Below are positions 36,972-46,688 of a stretch of 57,732 nucleotides of DNA, in pieces. Within the stretch, counting starts at the first letter, position 1; each line of letters begins with the position of its first letter. Under the pieces are notes generated by a model. The model did no database searches. It was not told the DNA's origin and was given only the letters and a program-made list of their open reading frames with translations. This DNA comes from Duganella sp. 1411 (GTDB lineage Bacteria > Pseudomonadota > Gammaproteobacteria > Burkholderiales > Burkholderiaceae_D): positions 1-57,732 of the forward strand of contig NZ_JAFICD010000012.1 in the NCBI RefSeq assembly GCF_017833525.1, given 5' to 3'. The translations under genes were made by a program, and so were the position numbers.

Positions 36972-39350
36972 GTGGCGCGCTTGTCCGCGCACGAACCGAA
37001 GGCGACGTTGGATCATTTAATCAAATTATTGAGCAGAGTATTGAGCGGCGCGGGGACCGGCATCGGCACGCTGATGCTGTCCTGCCTGGCCGTGGCGGGG
37101 GCGGGTGAGGCCGGCGCCATCGAGGGCGAGCCGCGCAAGGTGGCGGCATTGCCGGCGCGGCTGATCGACGCCGCCACACCGCTGAAGGTCGACGGCGTGC
37201 TCGACGAGGACGCCTGGCAAACCGCGCGCGAGTTCGACACCTTCCACGAATTTCTGCCGAACAGCGGCAAAGACGCGCCGGCCGCGCTGCGCACCACCGT
37301 GCGCCTGCTGATCGACGACGGTGCGCTGGTGTTCGGCATCCGCGCCTGGGACGCCACGCCCGAGCTCATGCGCGGCTCGCTGGCGCGGCGCGACAAGGTC
37401 GGCACCGACCAGGACTTTATCGGCATCTGGCTCGACCCCACCGGCCACGGCCGCGCCGCCCAGTTCGTGCGCGTCAACATCGCCGGCGTGCTGAGCGACG
37501 GCATCTACCGCGCCGACGAGGACGAGTCCGACCTCGGCCCCGACTTCCCGATCGACGCCGCCGTCCGCCGCCTGGCCGACGGCTACACGATGGAAGTGCG
37601 CTGGCCGTTGTCGAACCTGCGCTTCCCCTATGCCGACGGCAAGACCTGGCGCGTGATGATCGAACGCAGCGTGCCGCACGCCGGCGGCCTGCTGCTGACC
37701 AGCACGCCGCTGACCACCGACACCATCGGCCACATCGGCGTGATGCAGGACATCGACGGCATGGGCGGCACGGTCGCCGCCGTGCGCGACCGCAGTTTCC
37801 TCGAACTGAGGCCGGAGCTGACCCTGCGCGCGAACAGCGACGCCGACGGCGCCGGCCGCCACCGCGCCAACCAGGGCAGCGTGGGGCTGGAGATCAACGC
37901 CCGGCCGCGCGCCGACATGGTGTTCAACGCCACCTTGAACCCGGACTTCTCGCAGGTCGAGATCGACGAACCGACGTCGTCGGGCGCCAGCCGCATCGCG
38001 CTGAGCCTGCCGGAGAAGCGCGGCTTCTTCCTCGAGAGCGCCGACGTGCTGGGGCTGCCGCTGGCGGCGTTCTATTCGCGCACGGTGGCCGATCCGGAAT
38101 GGGGGCTGCGCGGTACCTGGCGCGCGGCCGAGGCCGATGCCACCGCGATGAGCCTGCGCGACCAGGCGGGCGGCGTGGTGCTGCGCGGCGGCCCGTACGA
38201 GACGGCCGAGTACGATCAGACGCGGCGCACCCTGAGCAGCCTGCTGCGGGCGCGCTGGCACGGCGACGGCGCGCTGCTGGGTGCCTTCGCCTCGCGCCGC
38301 GACTACGGCGACGCCGGCGCCAACCAGGTGTTCGGCCTCGACGGCCAATGGCGCGGCGACGGCCAGCAGGCGGCATGGCTGCTGATGCATTCGCAAACCA
38401 GCGCCGGCTTCGTCGACGCGCCGGCGGCGGCCACGCTGCGGGTGCCGGCGCGCAACGGCGCCTATTTGTCGGGCAAGTACACGCAGCTGTCGGAGGACTG
38501 GTGGAACGAGCTCAAGCTCGAGGCGGTCGGCCCCGGCTTCGTCAACGACAACGGCTTCGTGCCGCAGACCGGCATCGTCAAGGCCGACATCAACCTCAAC
38601 CGCAGGCTGGGGCCGCACCGGCTCGGCTTCGCCGACACCGCGTTCCAGGCGTACGAGATGGAGGCGCACCTGGGCCTGCACGAGATCCGCACGCTGTCCG
38701 ATGCGTTCTCTGGCCAGCCGGGCAAGCAGATCGTCGAGCGCAAGCTGCAGCCGGGGATCTGGTTCCGCGCCGCGCGCCAGACCGACTTCTGGGCCAACCT
38801 CGGCTTCGACCAGCAGCGCGGGCGCCGCGAGGGGCCGCTGCACGACGTGCCGGCGCTGCACTTCGGGCTGGAAAGCTCGCCGCTGCCATGGCTGGCCAGG
38901 ATCAAATCCGAGGTGACACTGGGCAAGCAACTGGACGTCGACGCCGACCGGGTCGGCCGCGGCGGCAACGCGGTGCTGGAGGTGGCGCTGCGTTTCGCGC
39001 TGCCGCGCGGCTGGGCGATGGAACTGGACCAGCGCGTCAACCGCGCCTGGGTGCAGGGCACGCTCGGGCGCCCGGCCTTCGTCGACAATGGCTGGCGCTG
39101 GTTGGGTATGTTGCACTTCACGCCGGCCGACTCGCTGCGGCTGCTGGCGCAGAACACCTCGGCCGCGCGGCGCGACGACGGCGTCTCGGGCCTGGAGCCG
39201 TGGGCCGACCGGCAGATGCACCGCTCGCTGCTGTACCGCCATCTGTGGCGCCACGGGCGCTCGCTGTCGGTCGGCTTTGCGCGCGACAGGACGCGCGCGC
39301 CGGACACGGTGGGCAAGTCGCTGACGGTCAAGTTCCAGTGGGAGATGTGA
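36972..39350 (+). CDS. CBM9-like / DUF5916 outer-membrane protein
   Basis: A 792-residue protein. Residues about 60-240 resemble the family 9 carbohydrate-binding fold (PLKVDGVLDEDAWQTAREFD ... IGIWLDPTG). The remainder is DUF5916, recognised by NPDFSQVEIDEP and SLPEKRGFFLESADVLG, a probable beta-barrel ending in an alternating strand (VKFQWEM). The start is uncertain: GTG at 36972, or TTG at 37008, preceded by GAAGG and giving a plausible signal peptide. It diverges from the pectin operon across a shared promoter region and runs into a LysR gene five bases on. Function of the family is not established. Confidence 0.8.
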   Translation: MARLSAHEPKATLDHLIKLLSRVLSGAGTGIGTLMLSCLAVAGAGEAGAIEGEPRKVAALPARLIDAATPLKVDGVLDEDAWQTAREFDTFHEFLPNSGKDAPAALRTTVRLLIDDGALVFGIRAWDATPELMRGSLARRDKVGTDQDFIGIWLDPTGHGRAAQFVRVNIAGVLSDGIYRADEDESDLGPDFPIDAAVRRLADGYTMEVRWPLSNLRFPYADGKTWRVMIERSVPHAGGLLLTSTPLTTDTIGHIGVMQDIDGMGGTVAAVRDRSFLELRPELTLRANSDADGAGRHRANQGSVGLEINARPRADMVFNATLNPDFSQVEIDEPTSSGASRIALSLPEKRGFFLESADVLGLPLAAFYSRTVADPEWGLRGTWRAAEADATAMSLRDQAGGVVLRGGPYETAEYDQTRRTLSSLLRARWHGDGALLGAFASRRDYGDAGANQVFGLDGQWRGDGQQAAWLLMHSQTSAGFVDAPAAATLRVPARNGAYLSGKYTQLSEDWWNELKLEAVGPGFVNDNGFVPQTGIVKADINLNRRLGPHRLGFADTAFQAYEMEAHLGLHEIRTLSDAFSGQPGKQIVERKLQPGIWFRAARQTDFWANLGFDQQRGRREGPLHDVPALHFGLESSPLPWLARIKSEVTLGKQLDVDADRVGRGGNAVLEVALRFALPRGWAMELDQRVNRAWVQGTLGRPAFVDNGWRWLGMLHFTPADSLRLLAQNTSAARRDDGVSGLEPWADRQMHRSLLYRHLWRHGRSLSVGFARDRTRAPDTVGKSLTVKFQWEM

Positions 39351-39355
39351 GCGTA

Positions 39356-40258
39356 ATGGATAAATTGAAGGCTATGCAGGTTTTCGTCAAGGTGGTGGAT
39401 AAGCTGAGCCTGACGGTCGCGGCGCGCGATTCCAACCTTTCCGTTTCGATGGTGAGCAACTACCTCAACTATCTTGAGGAGGATCTCGGGACGGCGCTGC
39501 TGGTCCGCACGACCAGAAAACTGTCGATCACCGATTTCGGCACCTACTACTACGGCATCTGCCAGTCGGTGCTGGCGATGATGAAGGAAAGCGCGGACGT
39601 CGCCTCGAATTTCACCGGCAGTCTGGAGGGGACGCTACAACTCACGGCGCCCAGGACATTCGGCATCGCCACCTTGCTGCCGCGCCTGGGCGAATTCTAC
39701 GCGCGCCATCCGGGGATACGCATCGATGTCACCCTCGGCGACGATATCGTCGATATGACCACGGCCCGGTATGACGCGGCGATCCGGCTTGGCCCGCTGT
39801 CCGAGTCCAACCTGGTGGCCCGGCCGTTGCGCCCGTACGCCGTGGTGTTGTGCGCCTCGCCCGCGTACTTGGCCGGCAATGCGCCGCCATCGACGCCCGC
39901 CGGGCTGGTCGACCATTTGTGCGTGGCCACTTATTTCGACCACAAGACGGTCTGGAACCGGCTGCAAAGCACCTGGGAACTTCTCGACGCATCCGGTGTC
40001 GCGCATTCGGTCGATGTGCCGTTCAAAATGCAGGTGAACGATGCGCACGGCGCCTGCGCGATGGTGTTAAAGGGTGCCGGCATCGCGCTGATCCCGGAGA
40101 TTCTGGCCAGGCCATGGCTCGACAGTGGGCAGCTGGTTCGGCTGTTGCCGGACTATCGCCTCGCGGATCGGGAAATGCATCTGGTGTACCGGAAAATGGA
40201 CGTCATGCCGTCCAGACTGAAGGAGTTCATCCGTTTCATACTCGATGAATTCGCGTGA
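39356..40258 (+). CDS. LysR-family transcriptional regulator
   Basis: A 300-residue LysR protein. The N-terminal winged helix-turn-helix (MDKLKAMQVFVKVVDKLSL ... LSVSMVSNYLNYLEEDLG) is followed by a periplasmic-binding-like effector domain. It begins five bases after the DUF5916 gene and overlaps the convergent MFS gene by 23 bp. By position it could regulate either; nothing in the sequence decides this. Confidence 0.88.
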   Translation: MDKLKAMQVFVKVVDKLSLTVAARDSNLSVSMVSNYLNYLEEDLGTALLVRTTRKLSITDFGTYYYGICQSVLAMMKESADVASNFTGSLEGTLQLTAPRTFGIATLLPRLGEFYARHPGIRIDVTLGDDIVDMTTARYDAAIRLGPLSESNLVARPLRPYAVVLCASPAYLAGNAPPSTPAGLVDHLCVATYFDHKTVWNRLQSTWELLDASGVAHSVDVPFKMQVNDAHGACAMVLKGAGIALIPEILARPWLDSGQLVRLLPDYRLADREMHLVYRKMDVMPSRLKEFIRFILDEFA

Positions 40259-41624
40259 GCGCGTGGTCGACTTTGCGCAGGCCGGCAATGCTGATCGCGC
40301 TAGCGATGGACAAGGCCGCTATCGAGCAAAGCAACGAGGGAATCATGCCGCCGGCAAAACGCTCGGGTGTCACGCCGCCGACGATCATGCCGATCGACGC
40401 CACGCCGATCAATCCGCCGATCTGGCGCGAGGCGTTGAGCACGCCGGACGCGATGCCGATAAACCGCGCCTCGGTTGACGACACCATGGCGTTGGTCATC
40501 GCCGGCACCGTCAGGCCGATGCCGAAGCCGGCGATGACGAACTGCGCGCCGATGTGGGCATAGCGGCCATCGCCGACAAACGGCACCATCGCAAGATAAC
40601 CGAAAGCCGCCAGCAGGCCGCCGCCGGCCAGCACCGTGCGGTAGCCGTGCTTCACCATCAATTTCCCGCACAGCAGGTTGGCGATCATGATGGAGCCCGT
40701 CATCGGCAAGAACGCCAGGCCGGTGTCCAGCGGCGAATACGACCAGGCGTACTGGAAAAACAGGCTGAACAAGAAGATCAAGCCATAAAACGCGAAGTTG
40801 ACCAGAATCCCGATCACCGACGAGCAAGCGAAATGGCTGTTCTTGAACAGGGACAACGGCAGCATCGCGTGTTGCTTGCTGTTTTCCACGTAGACGAACG
40901 CCAGGCCCGCGAGCGCGAACAAGCCCATGCCACCGATCACGAGCGGAGACCGGAGGCCGGAAGAGCCCACCTGTATCAATGCCAGCGTAAATCCACCAAG
41001 CGCCAGGGCGGCCAGGATCTGTCCCGACATATCGATAACCCGGCCGGCCGCATTGGCGCCATCCTGCTTGACGCAGCGCCACGCGACGATGCTGCCGACC
41101 AAGGCGATGGGAACGTTGACAAGGAAAATCGCCCGCCAACCGGCCGTGGAAATCAGCAATCCGCCAAACACCGGGCCCAGCGCCAACGCCATTCCGCCGG
41201 ACGCCGCCCACACGCTGATGGCCCGGCTGCGCGCATTTTTATCGGGGAAGGTTTGGTTGACGAGGGCCAGCGAGGCCGGCACCACCAGAGCCGCGCCCAG
41301 TCCCTGCAGCAGCCGGTAAATGATCAACGCCAGCAGATCGGGCGCCATGGCGCATAGAAAGGACGCCAGCGCGAACAAGACGAAGCCGGCGATAAACACT
41401 TTTTTCGGCCCCCACTGGTCGCCCAACGCCCCGGCGGTGAGAAGAAAGGCGGCAAAGGTGAGCGTGTAGCCGTTGACCACCCATTCAAGTTGGGCGATGG
41501 TGCTTGGAAATTCGGCATGCAGGCTTTTCAGCGCGACGTTGACCACGCTGACATCGAGTATGACGATGACGAAGGCCAGGCAGGAAGCCAGCAAGGACAG
41601 GGTTTTTCGGGTTTGATCGGACAT
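40236..41624 (-). CDS. MFS efflux transporter, DHA2-like
   Basis: A 462-residue major facilitator with about 14 hydrophobic segments. It shows LDVSVVNVAL in the first helix, GDQWGPKKVF after helix 2, and the drug-exporter motif C region ALGPVFGGLL. These are features of EmrB/QacA-type drug exporters. The start is the ATG of MSDQTRK; a longer reading is not supported. It converges with the LysR gene. The exported compound is unknown. Confidence 0.87.
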   Translation of the reverse strand: MSDQTRKTLSLLASCLAFVIVILDVSVVNVALKSLHAEFPSTIAQLEWVVNGYTLTFAAFLLTAGALGDQWGPKKVFIAGFVLFALASFLCAMAPDLLALIIYRLLQGLGAALVVPASLALVNQTFPDKNARSRAISVWAASGGMALALGPVFGGLLISTAGWRAIFLVNVPIALVGSIVAWRCVKQDGANAAGRVIDMSGQILAALALGGFTLALIQVGSSGLRSPLVIGGMGLFALAGLAFVYVENSKQHAMLPLSLFKNSHFACSSVIGILVNFAFYGLIFLFSLFFQYAWSYSPLDTGLAFLPMTGSIMIANLLCGKLMVKHGYRTVLAGGGLLAAFGYLAMVPFVGDGRYAHIGAQFVIAGFGIGLTVPAMTNAMVSSTEARFIGIASGVLNASRQIGGLIGVASIGMIVGGVTPERFAGGMIPSLLCSIAALSIASAISIAGLRKVDHALTRIHRV

Positions 41625-41820
41625 GGCAATCTCTGGTTGGCAATTGGTGACGATCGTAGTCCGGACCGGGCCATTCCGATAGATTTGATATCTGAAAACA
41701 CTTTACTGCCGGGGTGAAAAATCGCGCGGCGCCGCGTGAGCGTCGTCAAGTTCGCGCTGGGCCGAGTCCATATACTCGGGTGGTGGGAGCGTCCCTTCCG
41801 GCCACAGCTTTCCCATCTAC

Positions 41821-42735
41821 TCATGACGGGTAACCCGGCCGGGTTCGGCGAATCCGAGCCAGCAACGGTTCCGAGATGAGCAAGCCGAGCGCGGACCAGA
41901 TGATGGCAAAGCAGAGCAGGGTATTCGTCGAGACCGGCTGGCGGTAAAACACCAGCGCGACCGCCAACTGTGTGGTCGGCAGCACAAATTGAAAGAACCC
42001 CATCACCGACAGCGGCAGGCGCGCCGCCGCGAGTGAAAACAACCAGAGCGGCAATACCGACACAGCACCGCAAAGGGCCAATGTCAGCAGTGTGGCGTTT
42101 GGCAGCGCCGGCGGCAGGCGCATGGAGGTTGCCGATGTCGCCAGCGACAAAACAAGCACAGCGGTCAGTGCCACGGTTTCGCACAGCAGACCGCCGAACG
42201 CGTCCAGGGTGGTGATTTTTTTGAGGCAGGCATAGGCGCCCCAAGTGGAACCGATGACAAGGTAGACACAGTGATTCAATTCGCCGCTGCGCAGGATCAT
42301 GGCCAGCACGGCGGCGACAATGACGGCCAGCGCGCCCAGCCGCAGCCAGGTCATTTTGTCGCCCCAGGCGACCGCGCCCGCGATGATGGCCACGAATGGC
42401 GCGATCAGGTAACCCAATCCGCTTTCGACCACGTGGCCATGGATGGACGCCCAGATAAACGTGCCCCAGTTGACCACGACGAGCATGGCCGCGGCTGAAT
42501 GAATGGCCAGGATTCGCGGCGAGAGCCGGGCCCGCAGTCCGCGGAGGCGGCCGAGCGCCGCCATCACCACGACCAAGGTAGCGAGCGACAATAAGATGCG
42601 ATAACCCAGCAGGGTGGTGGGAGGGATTTTCGCCAGCGCCTTCCAAAACAGGGAGGACAGGCCGAGTAGCAAATTGGCGCTGACGCCCGACAGAATCGCG
42701 ATGGCGTAGTGAATCCCGGGGCGCGCTGCGGTCAT
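41821..42735 (-). CDS. rarD: RarD-type EamA/DMT transporter
   Basis: A 304-residue inner-membrane protein with ten hydrophobic segments in two EamA halves. The opening SANLLLGLSSLFWKAL, the segment RILLSL and NWGTFIWASIHGHVVESGLGY are typical of RarD, once linked to chloramphenicol sensitivity; its natural substrate is not settled. AAGGAG lies nine bases before the ATG. Between it and the MFS gene to the left are about 200 bp without a gene. Confidence 0.87.
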   Translation of the reverse strand: MTAARPGIHYAIAILSGVSANLLLGLSSLFWKALAKIPPTTLLGYRILLSLATLVVVMAALGRLRGLRARLSPRILAIHSAAAMLVVVNWGTFIWASIHGHVVESGLGYLIAPFVAIIAGAVAWGDKMTWLRLGALAVIVAAVLAMILRSGELNHCVYLVIGSTWGAYACLKKITTLDAFGGLLCETVALTAVLVLSLATSATSMRLPPALPNATLLTLALCGAVSVLPLWLFSLAAARLPLSVMGFFQFVLPTTQLAVALVFYRQPVSTNTLLCFAIIWSALGLLISEPLLARIRRTRPGYPS

Positions 42736-42782
42736 CGTTCACAGCTCCTTTTCTTGACGAAAGGTCAATCCTAGCATGCCGC

Positions 42783-43946
42783 CTAAGAGTTCAGCAGGAA
42801 CAGGGCCGCCGCCAGGGCCAGCAGCGCGAAGCCGAGGATGGCGAACGCCAACACCGCGTAACCGGTGCCGAACAACAGGCTGACCAGCGCGGTCGACAGC
42901 GCCGCGCTGCCGATCTGGAAGAAGCCCACCAGGCCCGACGCGCTGGCCGCCCGTTGCGGATTGCTCGCCACCGCGCCCGACACGGCCAGCGACAGCGAGG
43001 AGCCGTTCGCCAGGCTGACCATCGTCATCGGCAAAATGACCAGCGTGGCCGAGGCGCTCCCCAGCCACGCTGTGGCGGCGAAGACCAGGCCGCCGGTGAC
43101 GAAGCACGCCACGCCGAGGCCGACAATATGGTCGTAGCCGATGCGCTCGAGCAGCTTTTTCGATATGAAGTTGCCCAGGAAGATGCCGCAGGTGAGCGGG
43201 ATGTACAGCCAGCCCGCCTGGTTCTCCGAGAGGCCGAGGGCATGGAAGATAAACGTCGATTGCGTCAGGTAGACGAACCAGGCGCTGTAAATGGCGCACA
43301 CGACCATGGTGTAGAGCACAAAGGTGCGATGGCCTAGCAGTTCGGACAGGCCGGACAGGAAGGCGATGCGCTTGCCATGGCCGTGGCTGGTGTGTGTCTC
43401 CGGCAGCCGGAGCGCCACCAGCAGCAAGGGCACGCAGGCGAACAGCGCCACGAAGATGAAGCTCCACCGCCACGACAGCGCGCTGGTCAGATACCCGCCG
43501 ATGGCCGGCGCCAGCGCCGGCGACAGCGACACCAGCGGATAGACGATGTTGTAGATCTTCGCCGCCTCGTGCTTGGGGTAGCGGTCGGAGATCAGGGCCC
43601 GGCCGATCACCAGGCCGGAGGCCGCGCCCAGCGCTTGCACGCAGCGTCCCAGTAAAAAGAGTTCGAACGACGCGGAGGCCGCGCACAGCGCGCCGCCGAG
43701 CACGTACAGCGCGATGCCCGACAACAGCAGCCGGCGACGGCCGAAATGGTCGGACAAGGGACCGTAGACGATTTGCGCCAGCGCCAGCACGCACAGATAC
43801 ACGGCGATGCTCTGCTGGATCTGCCAGACCGACACCTTGAAAAAGGCGGCCATCAAGGGCATGGCGGGCACGTAGATGTCCGAGGCCAGCAGGCCGAAGG
43901 TGCTGATCAGCGAAACGATGAAGATAAATTCGGTTTTGGATTTCAC
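42783..43946 (-). CDS. Bcr/CflA-family MFS drug exporter
   Basis: A 12-helix major facilitator of about 387 residues. The first helix region LISTFGLLASDIYVPAMPLM is diagnostic of Bcr/CflA exporters, and GPLSDHFGRRRLLL is the conserved loop 2-3 motif. The start is set at the GTG of VKSKTEF, which matches where family members begin; a longer frame starts at 44024 but would overlap the region of the LysR promoter. It is divergent from a LysR gene, a usual regulator-target arrangement. Confidence 0.85.
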   Translation of the reverse strand: MKSKTEFIFIVSLISTFGLLASDIYVPAMPLMAAFFKVSVWQIQQSIAVYLCVLALAQIVYGPLSDHFGRRRLLLSGIALYVLGGALCAASASFELFLLGRCVQALGAASGLVIGRALISDRYPKHEAAKIYNIVYPLVSLSPALAPAIGGYLTSALSWRWSFIFVALFACVPLLLVALRLPETHTSHGHGKRIAFLSGLSELLGHRTFVLYTMVVCAIYSAWFVYLTQSTFIFHALGLSENQAGWLYIPLTCGIFLGNFISKKLLERIGYDHIVGLGVACFVTGGLVFAATAWLGSASATLVILPMTMVSLANGSSLSLAVSGAVASNPQRAASASGLVGFFQIGSAALSTALVSLLFGTGYAVLAFAILGFALLALAAALFLLNS

Positions 43947-44041
43947 GGCATTCTCGTTTGGTGGTTCGGGTCGTATTAATAAGCAGGCAAATGCTAAACT
44001 CCGGCCCTCTGACTGGAAATGCATAAATCCGCAGACCCACC

Positions 44042-44055
44042 CTGCAAATTTGCAG
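44042..44055. promoter_or_regulatory. perfect palindrome, putative LysR operator
   Basis: CTGCAAATTTGCAG is a perfect 14-bp palindrome 16 bases upstream of the LysR start and inside the intergenic region shared with the divergent Bcr/CflA gene. LysR proteins usually bind dyad sites in such regions and repress their own gene. Confidence 0.6.
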
Positions 44056-44071
44056 CATCAAAGAGGGCAAG

Positions 44072-44983
44072 ATGGATTGGAATGACATTCGGATTTTTCT
44101 GGCGATCTATCACAGCGGGACCTTGCGCGGCGCCGGGCGGTTGCTCGGGGTGGACCAGACCACGGTGGGGCGGCGCATCACGGCGCTCGAAGCGCGCCTC
44201 GAGGCCAAGCTGTTTCTGCGTTCGAATGCCGGTTATGTGCTGACGTCGGCGGGCGAGGACGCGCTGGTGGCGGCGCAGGCCATGGAGCACATCGCGGTGT
44301 CGTTCCAGCGGCGCACCGAAAAGCACGATGTGCGCGTGAGTGGCGAGGTCCGGGTCACCACCACCGACGCCATCGCCGCCGACTTCGTGATCCCGGCGAT
44401 CGACCGGCTGCGCGACAGTTGCCCGGCCTTGCGCGTGATTTTGTCGACCACCACCCGGGTGCTCGATCTGGGGCGCAGGGACGCCGATATCGCGATACGC
44501 ACCGTGCGTCCCGAGCACTCGGACCTGATCGTGCGCAAGCTGGCCAAGTGGGACGTGGGCTTGTACGCCAGCCGGTGCTATCTCGAGCGGCGCGGCATGC
44601 CGCGGCCGGGCCATGCATTCGAGGGGCACGACCTGGCCATCTATCAGCCAGCGGTGACGCAAAACCAGGACGGCACGCTGGGCGGCGAATCGATCGCCAA
44701 GGGCAATGTGATCGCCGAGCTCGATTCGAGCCTGATGTTGTCGACCGTTGTCCGGTCCGGCATGGCCATCGGCGAATTGCCCACCTACCTGGCCGACAAC
44801 GATACGGAACTGGTGCGGATCTGGCCGGAGCGTAAACGCGCCGCGCCTTACGAAGTCTGGCTGGTGCTACACGCCGACCTGGCGCGCACGGCGCGCGTGC
44901 GCGTGGTGGTCGACGCCATCGTCGCGGCGTTCAAGGCGGCGGGGGAGGGGGCGCCGGCGACGGGGCGGCGCGGCGACGGTTAA
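44072..44983 (+). CDS. LysR-family transcriptional regulator
   Basis: A 303-residue LysR protein: N-terminal HTH (DIRIFLAIYHSGTLRGAGRL, LGVDQTTVGRRITALEARL) and an effector-binding domain from about residue 90. GAGGG stands before the ATG. Divergent from the Bcr/CflA exporter gene with a palindromic site between, it is the probable regulator of that exporter. Its last bases overlap the end of the convergent DJ-1/PfpI gene by four. Confidence 0.88.
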   Translation: MDWNDIRIFLAIYHSGTLRGAGRLLGVDQTTVGRRITALEARLEAKLFLRSNAGYVLTSAGEDALVAAQAMEHIAVSFQRRTEKHDVRVSGEVRVTTTDAIAADFVIPAIDRLRDSCPALRVILSTTTRVLDLGRRDADIAIRTVRPEHSDLIVRKLAKWDVGLYASRCYLERRGMPRPGHAFEGHDLAIYQPAVTQNQDGTLGGESIAKGNVIAELDSSLMLSTVVRSGMAIGELPTYLADNDTELVRIWPERKRAAPYEVWLVLHADLARTARVRVVVDAIVAAFKAAGEGAPATGRRGDG

Positions 44984-45636
44984 GCCGCCAGGCCGGAAGG
45001 CGTCCAGTCGTATTCCATCTGGCGCGCGGTGGCGGCGGCCATCGCCGCGCCCAGCACCCGCTCGACCAGATGCAGGCTCATGCCGATGCCGGCCGAAATC
45101 CCGCCGGAGGTCACCACGCGGCCGGTGTCGACGAACGGGGTGTTCTCCCGCACCTCAAGCTGCGGGAAGGTCGCGCGCAGCTCGTCGATGTCGTCCCAGT
45201 GGGTGGTGGCGGGGCGTCCTTCCAGCAGGCCGAGTTTTGCCAGCAGGAAGGCGCCGGTGCAGACCGACGCCGTCAGCGCGGCCTGTTCGCTGGCGCGCTT
45301 GACCCACGTTTGCGTCAGGGCGCAGTCCAGCGGCTGGCCCATCAGGCCACCGGGCACGATCAGCAGGTCCACCGCCGGCGCGTCGTCAAAACCGTAGTGG
45401 GGCAGCACGCCCATGCCGTGGCGCGCTTCGATGGTGTCGCGGCGGGCGCCGATCAGCGATACCGTGAACGCCTGCGCGACGCCGAGGTCACGCTTGGCGA
45501 CCCGCGCGGCGACCGAGAACACTTCAAAGGGACCGGCGAAGTCCAGCACCTCGACGCCGGGGAACACCAGTATGCCAACGTGCAGGGCTTTCAGGCGGTC
45601 ATGACGGGCCGCCACATCCTCGAGTTGCCTATCCAT
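44980..45636 (-). CDS. DJ-1/PfpI-family protein, isonitrile hydratase-like
   Basis: A 218-residue protein of the DJ-1/PfpI fold. The reactive Cys is in SVCTGAFLLAKLGLL, the nucleophile elbow, and the opening VGILVFPGVEVLDFAGPFEVF matches the isonitrile hydratase (InhA) branch. Family members also include glyoxalases and amidases, so the reaction is uncertain. AGGAAAG precedes the ATG. It follows the AraC-type gene by 14 bp, and both share the same fold, as if regulator and enzyme arose from one ancestor. Confidence 0.85.
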   Translation of the reverse strand: MDRQLEDVAARHDRLKALHVGILVFPGVEVLDFAGPFEVFSVAARVAKRDLGVAQAFTVSLIGARRDTIEARHGMGVLPHYGFDDAPAVDLLIVPGGLMGQPLDCALTQTWVKRASEQAALTASVCTGAFLLAKLGLLEGRPATTHWDDIDELRATFPQLEVRENTPFVDTGRVVTSGGISAGIGMSLHLVERVLGAAMAAATARQMEYDWTPSGLAA

Positions 45637-45650
45637 CTGTCTTTCCTTTC

Positions 45651-46688
45651 TCAGGGGTGATTGAAAGTGGGCGGGGCGGCGGCGCGGCGCGCTTCGCCGT
45701 TGGCGGCGAAGCGCTCGCGGTAATCGGTGGGCGTGGCCTGCAGATAGCGCAGGAAGGCGCGGCGCATCACGTCGGCGCTGCGGAAGCCGCTGGACGCGGC
45801 GATCGCCCCGACCGTCGCACCGGAGCTCTCGAGCAGGTGGCGCGCGTGCGCGAGGCGCGCGCGCTCGACGTATTCGGCCGGCGGCGAGCCCGTTTCGCGC
45901 TTGAACACGCGGGCGAAATTACGCGGGCTCATGGCCGCGTGGCGCGCCAGCGCCTCCACCGACAGGTCGGCGTCGGGCTGGTCGATGATGAGGGCCTGGA
46001 GCCGGCGCATGGTCTCGTCGCGACCCGGGTTGGGTTGCCCGGTATCGACACCGAACTGCGACTGGCCGCCCGGCCGGCGCAGGAACATCACCAGCTCGCG
46101 CGCCACCCGCAGCGCCAGCGGCGCGCCGAAGTCCTCCTCGATCATCGCCAGCGCCAGGTCGATGCCGGCGGTCACGCCGGCCGAGGTCCAGACGTGGCCG
46201 TCGGCGATATAGATCGGCGCGCGCTCGACGCGGACGGCGGGGTAGCCGCGCGCCAGCCGGACGCACCAGTTCCAGTGCGTGACGGCGCGGCGGCCGTCGA
46301 GCAGGCCGGCCTCGGCCAGCAGCATGGCGCCCGTGCACACCGAGCCGACGCGGCGCGCGCGGCCGGCCTGTTCTTTCAGTACGCCGACCAACTGCGGCTG
46401 CGCGCAGGCCCGCACCACGGCGGCGCCGCCGGCGACCAGCAGCGTGTCGACGCCGCGCACGGCGCCAAAGTCGCTGACCGCCTCGATCGTCAGGCCGGAG
46501 GCGGAGCGGATCATGCCGGGCCTTTCCGCAGCGATCTCCACCGTGTAGCCGGGCACCGGCCCGCCGATCAGGGCCGAGGCCGTGGCGAACGCCTCGAGCG
46601 GCCCGGCCACGTCGAGCAGCTCGGCGCCGTCGAAGGCGAACATGACGATCTTGCGGGGGATGCCGGCGGCGCTGGCTGCGGGGTTCAT
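45651..46688 (-). CDS. GlxA-type AraC regulator with DJ-1/PfpI domain
   Basis: A 345-residue regulator. The N-terminal 200 residues are a DJ-1/PfpI-like domain (VMFAFDGAELLDVAGPLEAF ... SVCTGAMLLAEAG), and the C-terminal 100 are an AraC helix-turn-helix pair (LARHAAMSPRNFARVFKRET, SGFRSADVMRRAFLRYL). This is the GlxA layout. It probably controls itself and the DJ-1 gene that follows it 14 bases later. The N-terminal Cys is kept, so a ligand-reactive role is possible. Confidence 0.87.
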   Translation of the reverse strand: MNPAASAAGIPRKIVMFAFDGAELLDVAGPLEAFATASALIGGPVPGYTVEIAAERPGMIRSASGLTIEAVSDFGAVRGVDTLLVAGGAAVVRACAQPQLVGVLKEQAGRARRVGSVCTGAMLLAEAGLLDGRRAVTHWNWCVRLARGYPAVRVERAPIYIADGHVWTSAGVTAGIDLALAMIEEDFGAPLALRVARELVMFLRRPGGQSQFGVDTGQPNPGRDETMRRLQALIIDQPDADLSVEALARHAAMSPRNFARVFKRETGSPPAEYVERARLAHARHLLESSGATVGAIAASSGFRSADVMRRAFLRYLQATPTDYRERFAANGEARRAAAPPTFNHP

